From the NCBI RefSeq assembly GCF_014201145.1, contig NZ_JACHDP010000001.1:3100001-3164000 (forward strand): DNA of 64,000 bases. The letters are read 5' to 3'. Under the pieces are notes generated by a model. The model was not told where the DNA came from and made no database searches. It saw only the letters and a list, made by a program, of their open reading frames with translations. This DNA is from Micromonospora parathelypteridis (GTDB lineage Bacteria; Actinomycetota; Actinomycetes; Mycobacteriales; Micromonosporaceae). The translations under genes were made by a program, and so were the position numbers. The stretch's first letter is position 1. Each line of letters begins with the position of its first letter. This document shows positions 26,248 to 33,923 of this stretch, piece after piece.

Positions 26248-27354
26248 CTATAGGTACATGCCGGTGCGGTGCTGCGACTCGTCGCGTCGTACCGGCTTGT
26301 CGCCCTCGCCGAAGAACCGCTTGCCACCGAACTCGCCGTGCAGACGGTCGTCCAACTCGTCGGCGAGACCGGTCATCACCTGCACCGCCAGCATCAGGTG
26401 GGTGGCCTGGAAGTTGCGGCCGAAGACCGGGATGGACGCCCAGACCGTGTCGTCGGCGCAGTAGAGGCGGCCGATCGGCATCCGGTTCGTCAGATCGGAG
26501 AGCTTGACGTAGAGCCGCTCGGTCGGCTCCACCTCCGTGAGCACCGGGGAGAAGACGTCCACCAGCGGCGGGTTGTCCCGCACCCGCACGAAGACCATCG
26601 CCGAGCCTGCGCGGATGGTGATGTCGCCGTCCGAGTCGATCTGCAACCGGTCGGTGTCCGACTTGAGCATCGTGGAGACCACGGTCCGAACCCGATCCGC
26701 CAGGTCGAGCACGTCGTCCCGCTCGACCTGTGCGGCAGCCGCCTCGGCCAGCGCCTCCTCCAGGTCGGCCTCGACGTCGGCGTCCGGGCCGAACTCGCTG
26801 CGCGCGGTGCCCAGCGGGTCCACGGCCAGCGGCTCGCCCTCGGTGTCCTGCACCAGATAGACGAGGAACGCCGGGTGCGGGGCGCCGTAGACGTCACGCA
26901 GCGTCCGGGAGAGCAGCGCGGCGATCCGGGTCGACTCGGTCGTCGTACCGTCCAGCCCGAAGGCGCCACCCGAGCCAGCGACCACGCCGGGCGGCGACCA
27001 GCCGAGCGCGATCATGTCCGCCACCGCGCTGCGGTCGAGCCGGTAGCCCGCCGGCAGGGCGGCGTTCCCGACCGCCCGGGCGGACAGCCCGCCGTCCTCG
27101 TCCACGTCCACACTGACCGAGTAGACGGCGTCCCCGGTCCCGGAGGCGGTGGGGTCCAGGGTCACCTCCAGGTGCGTGCCGACCGGGAGTTCCCGCAGCC
27201 GCACGGCGAGCGCCCGAGCGAACTCCCGCCACGCCTCGGTCACCTTCGCCCGCAGATCGGTGGTGCTGGGTTCGTCGAGCAGGATCGATTCTGCCGGCTC
27301 AGCCGTAGCGCCGGGCAGCTCATCGTGCGGCGCCGAGGGGTGGTCAGCCGTCAT
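26248..27354 (-). CDS. YbjN / TY-Chap domain protein with C-terminal GMYL
   Basis: 368-aa soluble protein with two domains: an N-terminal TY-Chap-like domain (EAWREFARALAVRLRELPVG, ADMIALGWSPP, LLSRTLRDVYGAPHPAFL) and a C-terminal YbjN/type III chaperone-like domain (DSDGDITIRAGSAMVFVRVR, PIGRLYCADDTVWAS, HLMLAVQVMTGLADELDDRL). Such folds bind other proteins. The chain ends in GMYL, very like the GQYL proteasome-docking tail of Bpa. ATG 27354 follows GGAGG; a TAGGGT hexamer lies at 27378-27383 on this strand. Confidence 0.8.
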   Translation of the reverse strand: MTADHPSAPHDELPGATAEPAESILLDEPSTTDLRAKVTEAWREFARALAVRLRELPVGTHLEVTLDPTASGTGDAVYSVSVDVDEDGGLSARAVGNAALPAGYRLDRSAVADMIALGWSPPGVVAGSGGAFGLDGTTTESTRIAALLSRTLRDVYGAPHPAFLVYLVQDTEGEPLAVDPLGTARSEFGPDADVEADLEEALAEAAAAQVERDDVLDLADRVRTVVSTMLKSDTDRLQIDSDGDITIRAGSAMVFVRVRDNPPLVDVFSPVLTEVEPTERLYVKLSDLTNRMPIGRLYCADDTVWASIPVFGRNFQATHLMLAVQVMTGLADELDDRLHGEFGGKRFFGEGDKPVRRDESQHRTGMYL

Positions 27355-27436
27355 GATCGCCTCCGTCCGTCACGATCACCCTACCCACGCCGCCCAGGGT
27401 GCCCAATCAGCCCGGACCGGGATCGGACAACGGCGG

Positions 27437-27703
27437 TCAGGGGGCCGTCGGGTCCGCGGGGTCCGCGCCCAGCTCGACCGGCCAGGTGCCCGCCAGAACG
27501 CTGAGCCGGGCCGCGGCGTCCGCCGGGTCGGCACCCCGGCCGACCGCAAGCCCAAGCAGGTACGCGGTGACCGGCGCGCCCGGCCGAAGCACCTGGTGGG
27601 CGACGTCGCGGGCCAGATCCAGCACTGCCGGCACGGGCACCCCGGCCGGGTCCAGATCCAACTCGGTGCACACCGCCGTGACCCAGTCGTCCAGCACCGT
27701 CAT
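27437..27703 (-). CDS. DUF6457 domain protein
   Basis: 88-aa small acidic protein with TVLDDWVTAVCTELDLDP at the start and LDLARDVAHQVLRPGAPVTA in the middle, a family regularly found beside mobA and formate dehydrogenase genes in actinobacteria. ATG 27703 overlaps the mobA stop by 4 bases (ATGA) with GAGGAG upstream, so translation is coupled to mobA. The role is unknown, possibly in molybdoenzyme maturation. Confidence 0.78.
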   Translation of the reverse strand: MTVLDDWVTAVCTELDLDPAGVPVPAVLDLARDVAHQVLRPGAPVTAYLLGLAVGRGADPADAAARLSVLAGTWPVELGADPADPTAP

Positions 27704-28329
27704 CGCGCCCACTCCTCTGCCCGGCGTACGTCCTCGTCAGTGTCGCAGTCGAACCAGGGCGGCGGGCCGTCGCCGGACCACGGGACCTCCCGCACGACGA
27801 GGCCGGCCAGCAGCGCCCGGACCGGGGCCCCGGACAGACTGCCGCCCCGCTCGACCGTCAGCCGGTCCAACGCCGCCCGCAGCGCGGCCACCCGCCAGAC
27901 ACCGCAGAGCGACTGCCGCCGCCCGTCCCCGTCCACGAAGCACGCCCCGTCAGGTGGCTGCTCCGACGTCGTTGCCGCTGGAAGATCATCCGGGGCGAGG
28001 TGGGTCAGCAACCCGCCGATCGCCGCGCGGGTGAGCAGCGGCAAGTCGGCGGCGAGCAGCGCGACGAATGCCGTGTCGGCATCGAGCAGCGCCAGCCCGG
28101 CAGCCGCCGCGGCGACCGGACCCCCACCGGGCGGGTCCTCCCGGGTGACCCGCACGCCCGACGGGACGGCGTCAGCCGGGCCGACCAGCACCCGTGGCCT
28201 GGCATCACCAACCGCGGCCAGCACGCGGTCACGCATCGGCCGGCCACCGACCGGGAGCGCGGGCTTGTCCACCCCACCCATCCGTCGGGCGGCCCCACCT
28301 GCGAGCACCACGGCGGCGTACGTCCCCAC
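27700..28329 (-). CDS. mobA: Molybdenum cofactor guanylyltransferase
   Basis: 209-aa nucleotidyltransferase that attaches GMP to molybdopterin to form the bis-MGD cofactor used by formate dehydrogenase and related enzymes. AAVVLAGGAARRMGGVDKPA is the nucleotide-binding LAGGxSxRMGxDK signature; LLAADLPLLT supplies the metal-binding Asp. GTG 28329 is chosen because TACCGT (28336-28341, minus strand) ends 6 nt upstream. Pairing with fdhD across the divergent gap supports a formate dehydrogenase context. Confidence 0.9.
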   Translation of the reverse strand: MGTYAAVVLAGGAARRMGGVDKPALPVGGRPMRDRVLAAVGDARPRVLVGPADAVPSGVRVTREDPPGGGPVAAAAAGLALLDADTAFVALLAADLPLLTRAAIGGLLTHLAPDDLPAATTSEQPPDGACFVDGDGRRQSLCGVWRVAALRAALDRLTVERGGSLSGAPVRALLAGLVVREVPWSGDGPPPWFDCDTDEDVRRAEEWAR

Positions 28330-28400
28330 CCGGTCACGGTAGCCGTGGCGAAGATGTCGCCACGGCTGTGCTCCATGATCGATCGCGTCCATCGGCCCAT

Positions 28401-28469
28401 CGATCTTGCACTTTCTGTCCCGACCTAAGGGGCATATCACGCGAAACGGCGACCGAAACTGCAAGATCG
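28401..28469. repeat. 69-bp interspersed palindromic element, copy B
   Basis: The ends CGATCTTGCA and TGCAAGATCG are perfect 10-bp inverted repeats, extending to 17 of 19 bases. It matches 19116-19184 at 55 of 69 positions. It lies in the mobA/fdhD divergent gap, immediately before a 15-bp tandem repeat. Confidence 0.85.
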
Positions 28470-28470
28470 A

Positions 28471-28551
28471 CGGGGCAGGCCGGGACGGGCCAGCCCGGGA
28501 CGGGGCAGGCCGGGACGGGGCAGGCCGGGACGGGGCAGGCCGGGACGGGGC
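28471..28551. repeat. 15-bp tandem repeat, five units plus a partial one
   Basis: Unit CGGGGCAGGCCGGGA starts at 28471, 28486, 28501, 28516 and 28531. The second unit has three changes (CGGGCCAGCCCGGGA), and a degenerate sixth begins at 28546. Open frames through it give PAPSR repeats but overlap no recognisable protein. Confidence 0.9.
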
Positions 28552-28629
28552 TGGGGTTGACGGTCGTTGCCGGGTGCCCGATGACCGGTGGCCGTGCGGA
28601 CGTGCCGGCGCTAGGTGGAGGATGGCGGG

Positions 28630-29496
28630 ATGGGACGGGCAACTGATCGACGCGGCGTACTCCGGATCGACCTGGACGCCGCGACTGCCGGGCGCGGGTC
28701 CATCCGTCGGCCAGACACCCTGGCGGTGGAGGAGCCACTGGAGATCCGGGTCGGCGCGGCCGGTCCCGGCCGGCGACGGCCGCTCGCCGTCACCATGCGC
28801 ACCCCCGGAGACGACCTGGACCTGGCCATCGGTTTCCTGCTGACCGAGGGGCTGATCCGGTCGACCGACGACGTGCTCACCGCGCAACTCTGTGCGGGCG
28901 CGGAGACACCGAACACATACAACGTGGTGGACGTGGTGCTCGCCCCCGGCGTGCCGGAACCCACCACCGACCCGTCCCGGAACTTCTACACGACCAGTTC
29001 CTGCGGGGTCTGCGGCAAGGCCAGCATCGAGGCGATACGCACCCGGTCACTGTTTCCGGTCTCGGCTGATCCGCTCAGCGTGCCGGCCACACTGCTCGCC
29101 GAGCTGCCCGACCGGTTGCGCGCCGCCCAGCGCGGCTTCGATCGGACCGGCGGGCTGCACGCGGCGGGGCTGTTCACCCCCGACGGTGAGCTGGTGGTGC
29201 TCCGGGAGGACGTGGGCCGGCACAACGCGGTGGACAAGGTGATCGGCTGGGCGGTGCGGGAACGTCGCCTGCCACTGGCCGGGCACCTGCTGCTGGTGTC
29301 CGGCCGGGCCAGCTTCGAGCTGACCCAGAAGGCATGGATGGCCGGGTTGCCGCTGCTGGCAGCGGTGTCCGCCCCGAGCACCCTCGCCGCCGAACTCGCC
29401 GACGAGGCGGGAATGACGCTTGTCGGTTTCCTGCGCGGCCGGACCATGAACGTCTACACCGGGCCGCACCGGATCACGATGGAGCAGCCGGCCTGA
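28630..29496 (+). CDS. fdhD: Formate dehydrogenase accessory sulfurtransferase
   Basis: Transfers sulfur from a cysteine desulfurase to the bis-MGD cofactor to activate formate dehydrogenase. The 288-aa protein shows [11 protein letters not shown], the essential cysteine pair in [37 protein letters not shown] and [15 protein letters not shown] 28630 is preferred to GTG 28615 because GGAGG lies 8 nt upstream. It faces mobA across a repeat-filled gap. Confidence 0.93.
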   Translation: MGRATDRRGVLRIDLDAATAGRGSIRRPDTLAVEEPLEIRVGAAGPGRRRPLAVTMRTPGDDLDLAIGFLLTEGLIRSTDDVLTAQLCAGAETPNTYNVVDVVLAPGVPEPTTDPSRNFYTTSSCGVCGKASIEAIRTRSLFPVSADPLSVPATLLAELPDRLRAAQRGFDRTGGLHAAGLFTPDGELVVLREDVGRHNAVDKVIGWAVRERRLPLAGHLLLVSGRASFELTQKAWMAGLPLLAAVSAPSTLAAELADEAGMTLVGFLRGRTMNVYTGPHRITMEQPA

Positions 29497-29515
29497 CACG
29501 CGGGCGGGCCGACGC

Positions 29516-30223
29516 TCAGCGGCCAATCAGGTCGAACAGCGCCAGCCGCGCGGCGGCGTCACGGGCGATCAGGAAACCAGCGATGCCGAGAAACCAACTC
29601 AGAGCGCTGCCCGCCTTCGTGACGATCCAGTTGTTCAGGCGGGCCAGCACCGGCTCAATGAGTGTCGGGCGGGCCACCCTGGCACCCAGCAACAGCAGGG
29701 CCGGCAACACCATGACCAGGCAGTATCCGGCGAGCAGTGCCACCAGGCTCGCCGATCCCACCCCAGAGGTGGCCAACAGACCTACCGCGCCGAGGTACGG
29801 AAGCATGGTCGCCACCTCGGCAAGCGCGGCGAGCAGAGCGAGCCCGACCAACCAGCGGGCCGAGGAATCGCCGGCGGTGGCTCGGTCCCGCCACCGCAAC
29901 ACGCCACCGGTGCGAGGACGCCGCTTGCCGTCGTAACGGAAGCTGAGCGCCAGCATCGCGACGCCCAGGACGAGTTGTGCCCACAGCACACCCCGGTTGT
30001 CCAGGGCACCGCCGAGCGCATCGGCCAACCTGCTGCCACCCCAGACCAGCAACAGCCCCACCGCGAGGTAGAACGCCGCGATCGTGGCGAGGTAGCCCAG
30101 GATGCGCCGGGCGTTGACCGGCCCGGGGGCGAGCAGCAGCCAGACCGGGATGAAGAGGGTGCCGATGCTGGTGCTGTCCACCAACGCCAGCCCAGCCAGC
30201 GACAACAGCAACCCGATGGTCAT
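29516..30223 (-). CDS. GAP family protein (Sap, sulfolipid-1-addressing type)
   Basis: About 235-aa polytopic membrane protein with six hydrophobic segments. SLAGLALVDSTSIGTLFIPV, LGYLATIAAFYLAVGLLLVW and WFLGIAGFLIARDAA match the GAP/Sap family, members of which affect export of lipids or glycopeptidolipids in mycobacteria. ATG 30223 is taken as start; an in-frame GTG at 30253 adds 10 residues. Confidence 0.78.
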   Translation of the reverse strand: MTIGLLLSLAGLALVDSTSIGTLFIPVWLLLAPGPVNARRILGYLATIAAFYLAVGLLLVWGGSRLADALGGALDNRGVLWAQLVLGVAMLALSFRYDGKRRPRTGGVLRWRDRATAGDSSARWLVGLALLAALAEVATMLPYLGAVGLLATSGVGSASLVALLAGYCLVMVLPALLLLGARVARPTLIEPVLARLNNWIVTKAGSALSWFLGIAGFLIARDAAARLALFDLIGR

Positions 30224-30336
30224 GTCGTACCAGTGCGAAGATCGGCCACGCAACCAGTGTCCGGCCTCGGCTGCGCCGCCGAGTCGGCCGTGATCAGGAG
30301 AAACGCGTACATCCTTCGACGGAGGCTCTCGGTGGG

Positions 30337-31287
30337 TCAGTTGACCAGAACGATCCTCCCGGGTGCATGACGTGCCTCGCTCAACTCGTGTGCCGCCGCC
30401 GCCTCGGTCAGCGGGAACGTGGCCGCGACGGGAATGTGCAGCCGACCGGATTCGGCAAGGCGGACCGCGATGTCGAGGCCGTGTACCGCGAGCAGGTCAG
30501 CTCCGGAACCCACGGCCTTGCCAGTCCGATCGGCGGGAGCGCCGTGCGACAGGTGGACACCGTGGGCGGCGGCCGTGAAATCGGCGATCGTCACCACGCG
30601 TGCCGCATCTCCGGCGATGGCGATCAGGTCGGGCAGTGCTCCTCCGGCACAGTCGAACACCGCGTCGACCCCGCCCGGCGCCAAGCTGCGGATCCGGTCG
30701 GGCAACCCGGGCCCGTACGTCGTCGGCACCGCGCCGAGCGAACGTAGAAAGTCGTGATTGCGTCCACTCGCCGTGCCGATGACGACTGCACCCCGGGCGG
30801 CTGCGAACTGAACGGCGACACTGCCCACGGCGCCGGCCGCGCCGTGCACCAGCACGGTGCGCCCCTCTGCGACCCCGAGCCGATCGAGAACGCGAGTGGC
30901 CGTCTCGACGCTGCCGGCAGCCCCACCCGCCTGCGCCCAACTCCAGGCGGCGGGTTTGCCGGCCCACGCGCTCAGCACCACGTGGTCGGCGTTGGCGCCA
31001 CGCGTGGCCGACGAGGCCATGCCGAACACCTGATCGCCGACGGTGACGCCGGTCACGCCGTCACCAACCTCGTCGACCACGCCGGCCGCGTCGAAGCCGG
31101 TCCGGTGCGGGAACGTCACCGGCACCACGTCGGCCAGTTTGCCGGAGCGGATGAGCACCTCCCCCGTCGAGACCCCGGACGCCCGGACAGCGATGCGGAC
31201 CTCACCCGGCCCGGCGTGCGGGGCCACGACCTCGGCGACGTGCACAACGCTGGGCGGCCCGAATTCGGCAAATACGACAGCTCTCAT
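30337..31287 (-). CDS. NADPH:quinone reductase-like MDR oxidoreductase
   Basis: 316-aa medium-chain dehydrogenase. MRAVVFAEFGPPSVVHVAEV, TGFDAAGVVDEVG, VLVHGAAGAVGSVAVQFAAA and DAVFDCAGG are typical of the zinc-free quinone oxidoreductase branch. ATG 31287 lies 7 nt after TACGGT (31295-31300, minus strand), so it is probably leaderless. It is divergent from a TetR regulator only 49 bp away, which very likely represses it. Confidence 0.87.
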   Translation of the reverse strand: MRAVVFAEFGPPSVVHVAEVVAPHAGPGEVRIAVRASGVSTGEVLIRSGKLADVVPVTFPHRTGFDAAGVVDEVGDGVTGVTVGDQVFGMASSATRGANADHVVLSAWAGKPAAWSWAQAGGAAGSVETATRVLDRLGVAEGRTVLVHGAAGAVGSVAVQFAAARGAVVIGTASGRNHDFLRSLGAVPTTYGPGLPDRIRSLAPGGVDAVFDCAGGALPDLIAIAGDAARVVTIADFTAAAHGVHLSHGAPADRTGKAVGSGADLLAVHGLDIAVRLAESGRLHIPVAATFPLTEAAAAHELSEARHAPGRIVLVN

Positions 31288-31294
31288 GGGCCGA

Positions 31295-31329
31295 ACCGTA
31301 ACGGAGCACCCCGTCCGGTTAGCTAAAGT
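31295..31329. promoter_or_regulatory. Back-to-back leaderless promoters of the oxidoreductase and tetR genes
   Basis: Minus-strand TACGGT (31295-31300) and plus-strand TAAAGT (31324-31329) each end 7 nt before their start codons. The 49-bp gap holds facing AACCG and CGGTT half-sites (about 31294-31319), a candidate TetR operator that would block both. Confidence 0.5.
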
Positions 31330-31336
31330 GAGATCA

Positions 31337-31960
31337 GTGACGGTTGAAGTGAGACAAGCCCTGCGTTCGGATGCGCGCGACAACCGGGAACGCATCCTGG
31401 CCGTCGCCCGCCTGGCGTTCGCGACCGACGGCCTCGACGTGCCGATCCGGGAGATCGCACGGCGGGCACAGGTCGGTGCCGCCACGGTCTACCGACACTT
31501 CCCCACCAAGGACGCGCTGCTCGCCGTGGCATTCGCCGAACAGATGACCGTGTGCTCGGCGATCGTCGAGGAGGGCCTCGCTCAGCCCGACGCCTGGCTG
31601 GGCTTCCGCCTGGTGGTGAAGAAGCTCATCGAGACGCACGCCCACGATCGAGGCTTCGCCCGCGCCTTCATCAGTCAACTTCCCCAGGAAGCCGGCTTCG
31701 CCGCCGATCGCGCCCGAACGCTGCGCATGCTCGCCGAACTCGTCGACCGTGCGCGAACGACCGGAGAACTTCGGGACGACTTCGTTCTGGAGGACCTGAT
31801 CCTGGCGCTGATGGCGAACGAAGGCATCCGAGCCGAGTCAACCGTCAGACGCCTGGCAGCCGCACGTCGCTTCGCGGCATTCATGATCCAGTCATTCCAG
31901 ACGAGTCCGACGCGGGCACCACTTCCACCGGCCGTCCGCCTACCGCTGTCGACACCCTGA
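31337..31960 (+). CDS. TetR family transcriptional regulator
   Basis: 207-aa regulator. The helix-turn-helix is IREIARRAQVGAATVYRHFP followed by TKDALLAV; the remainder is the helical ligand domain. GTG 31337 is chosen because TAAAGT ends 7 nt upstream. Divergence from the quinone-reductase-like gene suggests a drug- or electrophile-responsive repressor of that gene. Confidence 0.9.
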   Translation: MTVEVRQALRSDARDNRERILAVARLAFATDGLDVPIREIARRAQVGAATVYRHFPTKDALLAVAFAEQMTVCSAIVEEGLAQPDAWLGFRLVVKKLIETHAHDRGFARAFISQLPQEAGFAADRARTLRMLAELVDRARTTGELRDDFVLEDLILALMANEGIRAESTVRRLAAARRFAAFMIQSFQTSPTRAPLPPAVRLPLSTP

Positions 31961-31994
31961 GTCCCACAACCGGCGTCGGCGTCGGCTGCGCACC

Positions 31995-32393
31995 TCAGGC
32001 CAGGTCGAGGATGCTCCAGTTGGCGGGAAGGACCTTCGCCGCCGCCTTGGGCTGCGCGGTCGCGTAGTGCGCCTCGTGCGTGAGTGCCGCACTGGCGGCC
32101 TGACCGAGCGAGATGTCCCCGTCGGCGGCGCTGGCCAGCGTGCCCGTGTCTCGCACGCCGTCGGCATCGAGCGGCAGCACGCATATCATCGGGGCGCTCA
32201 CCATCAGGGCCAGCAGCGCGGCGTCAACCTCGTCGCCCGCGCCCGCGATGGCGACCGCCAGACAGGCAGCCGGCACGGCCACCTGCCGACCCTCGTCGGC
32301 GACCTCCAGCATCAACTCCCCCACCGAGACGTTGCCCTCGATGTAGGCGGTCAACGCCGACGCGTCGAACACCGCCGCGATCCGGTCGCTCAT
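31995..32393 (-). CDS. PIN-domain-like toxin of a toxin-antitoxin pair
   Basis: 132-aa small protein whose start AAVFDASALTAYIEG matches the PIN fold (first acidic active-site residue in FDAS). Further acidic residues appear in LDADGV and the GDISLGQAASAALTHEA helix. PIN toxins cleave tRNA or mRNA. Its ATG overlaps the stop of the upstream ribbon-helix-helix gene by 4 bases (ATGA). One of the later active-site acids is not clearly placed, so activity is uncertain. Confidence 0.7.
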   Translation of the reverse strand: MSDRIAAVFDASALTAYIEGNVSVGELMLEVADEGRQVAVPAACLAVAIAGAGDEVDAALLALMVSAPMICVLPLDADGVRDTGTLASAADGDISLGQAASAALTHEAHYATAQPKAAAKVLPANWSILDLA

Positions 32394-32641
32394 CCGGCAC
32401 GGCCCAACATCCGACGACCTTCAGCCAGCGCGTCCGCCGGAATGGGTGTCGCCAGCCGCTCCCGCCACCGCGCCCTGCCCGCCTCCGTCACCTCGATGCC
32501 AGCTCGCCGCAGCACCTCGTGAAGGTGCACGGCGGCCATCTGGGCCCGGACCGCCGCGGTGATCGCGGCCGAGACGTTGGGCTGCTGGTCGAGCCACTCA
32601 GCGACGTCGTCGGGGAGGCTCACGGAGCGCTTCACGGTCAT
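32390..32641 (-). CDS. Ribbon-helix-helix (CopG/VapB-like) antitoxin
   Basis: 83-aa antitoxin. KRSVSLPDDVAEWLDQQP is the DNA-binding ribbon-helix-helix and the C-terminal half is the toxin-binding tail. ATG 32641 is chosen because TAGGCT (32649-32654, minus strand) ends 7 nt upstream. It is the first gene of the pair and probably represses its own promoter through the palindromes immediately upstream. Confidence 0.75.
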   Translation of the reverse strand: MTVKRSVSLPDDVAEWLDQQPNVSAAITAAVRAQMAAVHLHEVLRRAGIEVTEAGRARWRERLATPIPADALAEGRRMLGRAG

Positions 32642-32651
32642 GTCCGCCAGC

Positions 32652-32683
32652 CTACCAATTTCGGTAGCACCCACGGTATTACC
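32652..32683. promoter_or_regulatory. Two palindromes over the toxin-antitoxin promoter
   Basis: CTACC-N6-GGTAG (32652-32667) overlaps the -10 hexamer, and GGTATTACC (32675-32683) lies at the -35 position. Both are built of the same GGTA/TACC half-sites, as expected for an autorepressing ribbon-helix-helix protein. Confidence 0.6.
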
Positions 32684-32702
32684 GCGCACGTGGTGAGGCC
32701 GG

Positions 32703-33749
32703 TCAGCGGCGGCCACGTCGACTCCGCTTGCGTGGCCGGACCACTCCGGGCATCCCCACCGACGGCCACCCGTCCAGCTCCGACGGGGGCACGCCGCGCC
32801 GGAGCAGATCGTCCAGCAGCACGGCCAGGGAGTAGTCGGGGTGCAGGCTCAGCGTGCGTTCGAGCGCCACCGCCGCCAACGCGCCCTGCCCCGCGCGCCA
32901 GGCCGCGAAGGCGAGCAGCGCACCGGGAGCGGCGGCCACCTCCGGCTCGACCCGGCGCAGCACGTCGGTCCAGAGGGCGATGTCCCGGTCCCGACCGTCG
33001 GTGCGTTCCCAGGCGTGATCGCGGATCGGCAGGTGGGTCATCAGCACGCTCAACCAGGCAACCTCGTCGTCGTCCAGCCGCTCACCGCGGCGCTGCCGGC
33101 GCTGGGCCTCGCGGACCGCCGCCACCCCGGCGGAACGCATCGTCCGGTTGCCGAGCAGGTCCTCGGCGGGCGCCTGCTCCAGCAACTCGGTCAGTCGCAG
33201 CCGAGCGCGGGCGGTGGCCGCGCGCACCGCCTCCCGGGCCGGGCCATCCACCGGCGACACCTGCGCCACGAGAGCGGCCCGGTCGGGTAGCGCGACCTGG
33301 CCGGCGAAGACCGCCGAGGCGGTCACCGGGTTGGCCGCCGGGTCGTAGCGCCGGCCCTCGGGCGGGCAGCAGTCGGGCTCGGTGCACAGATAGGACCACC
33401 ACCGGCCGTCGGTCACTCGCAGCGCGTCGAGCACCTCCAACCCGGCGGCGCCCAGTGCGGCGCGCACCGCGTCCACGGCCGGCGTGACGCGATCGGCCGG
33501 CCCGTAACCGACCACGGTGGCAGCCTCCGCGCCCTGGCGGCGGATGACGGCGGCCAGGTGCCGGGCCCGCTCGACCAGATCGATCGACGGGTCGGGCAGA
33601 TCTGCGCGGGCAGCGAAGATGATCTGCCGGCCGAGCAACGCCACGGCGACCACGCTCTCGGTGGGGTGGAAGCCGAGCAGGTACGGCACAGCGGCGATCA
33701 GGTCGGCGGGCGAGCGGACGGCGAGCTGGGGGCGTTCGGTCGAGGTCAT
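32703..33749 (-). CDS. DUF4192 domain protein
   Basis: 348-aa actinobacterial protein of unknown function. The family signature is SPADLIAAVPYLLGFHPTES and VAVALLGRQIIFAARADLP at the start, WWSYLCTEPDCCPPEGRRYD in the middle and AVALERTLSLHPDYSLAVLL near the end. The Cys-rich segment may bind metal. ATG 33749 follows CAGGCT by 7 nt. It ends only 61 bp upstream of the toxin-antitoxin operon on the same strand. Confidence 0.85.
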   Translation of the reverse strand: MTSTERPQLAVRSPADLIAAVPYLLGFHPTESVVAVALLGRQIIFAARADLPDPSIDLVERARHLAAVIRRQGAEAATVVGYGPADRVTPAVDAVRAALGAAGLEVLDALRVTDGRWWSYLCTEPDCCPPEGRRYDPAANPVTASAVFAGQVALPDRAALVAQVSPVDGPAREAVRAATARARLRLTELLEQAPAEDLLGNRTMRSAGVAAVREAQRRQRRGERLDDDEVAWLSVLMTHLPIRDHAWERTDGRDRDIALWTDVLRRVEPEVAAAPGALLAFAAWRAGQGALAAVALERTLSLHPDYSLAVLLDDLLRRGVPPSELDGWPSVGMPGVVRPRKRSRRGRR

Positions 33750-33923
33750 GGTCGGAAGCCTGCGGCGGGCTGACCCGGCTCCGCCGCCCCTGTGGACGAC
33801 ACGCGGCTTATCCACAGCTACTCTGCGTGTTCTCCCTGCTCATCCCGCACCCCCGAGTGCCGAGAGAGACCCGATGTCTTCGGGCGGCGCCGTGGTGTCG
33901 TGGGGAGCGGTTACCGTGCGCTG

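Noticed and set aside
28334..28887. Minus-strand frames giving PAPSR-repeat proteins upstream of mobA
   Set aside because: The repeats come from a 15-bp tandem DNA repeat that is open in several frames; no start signal or family match.
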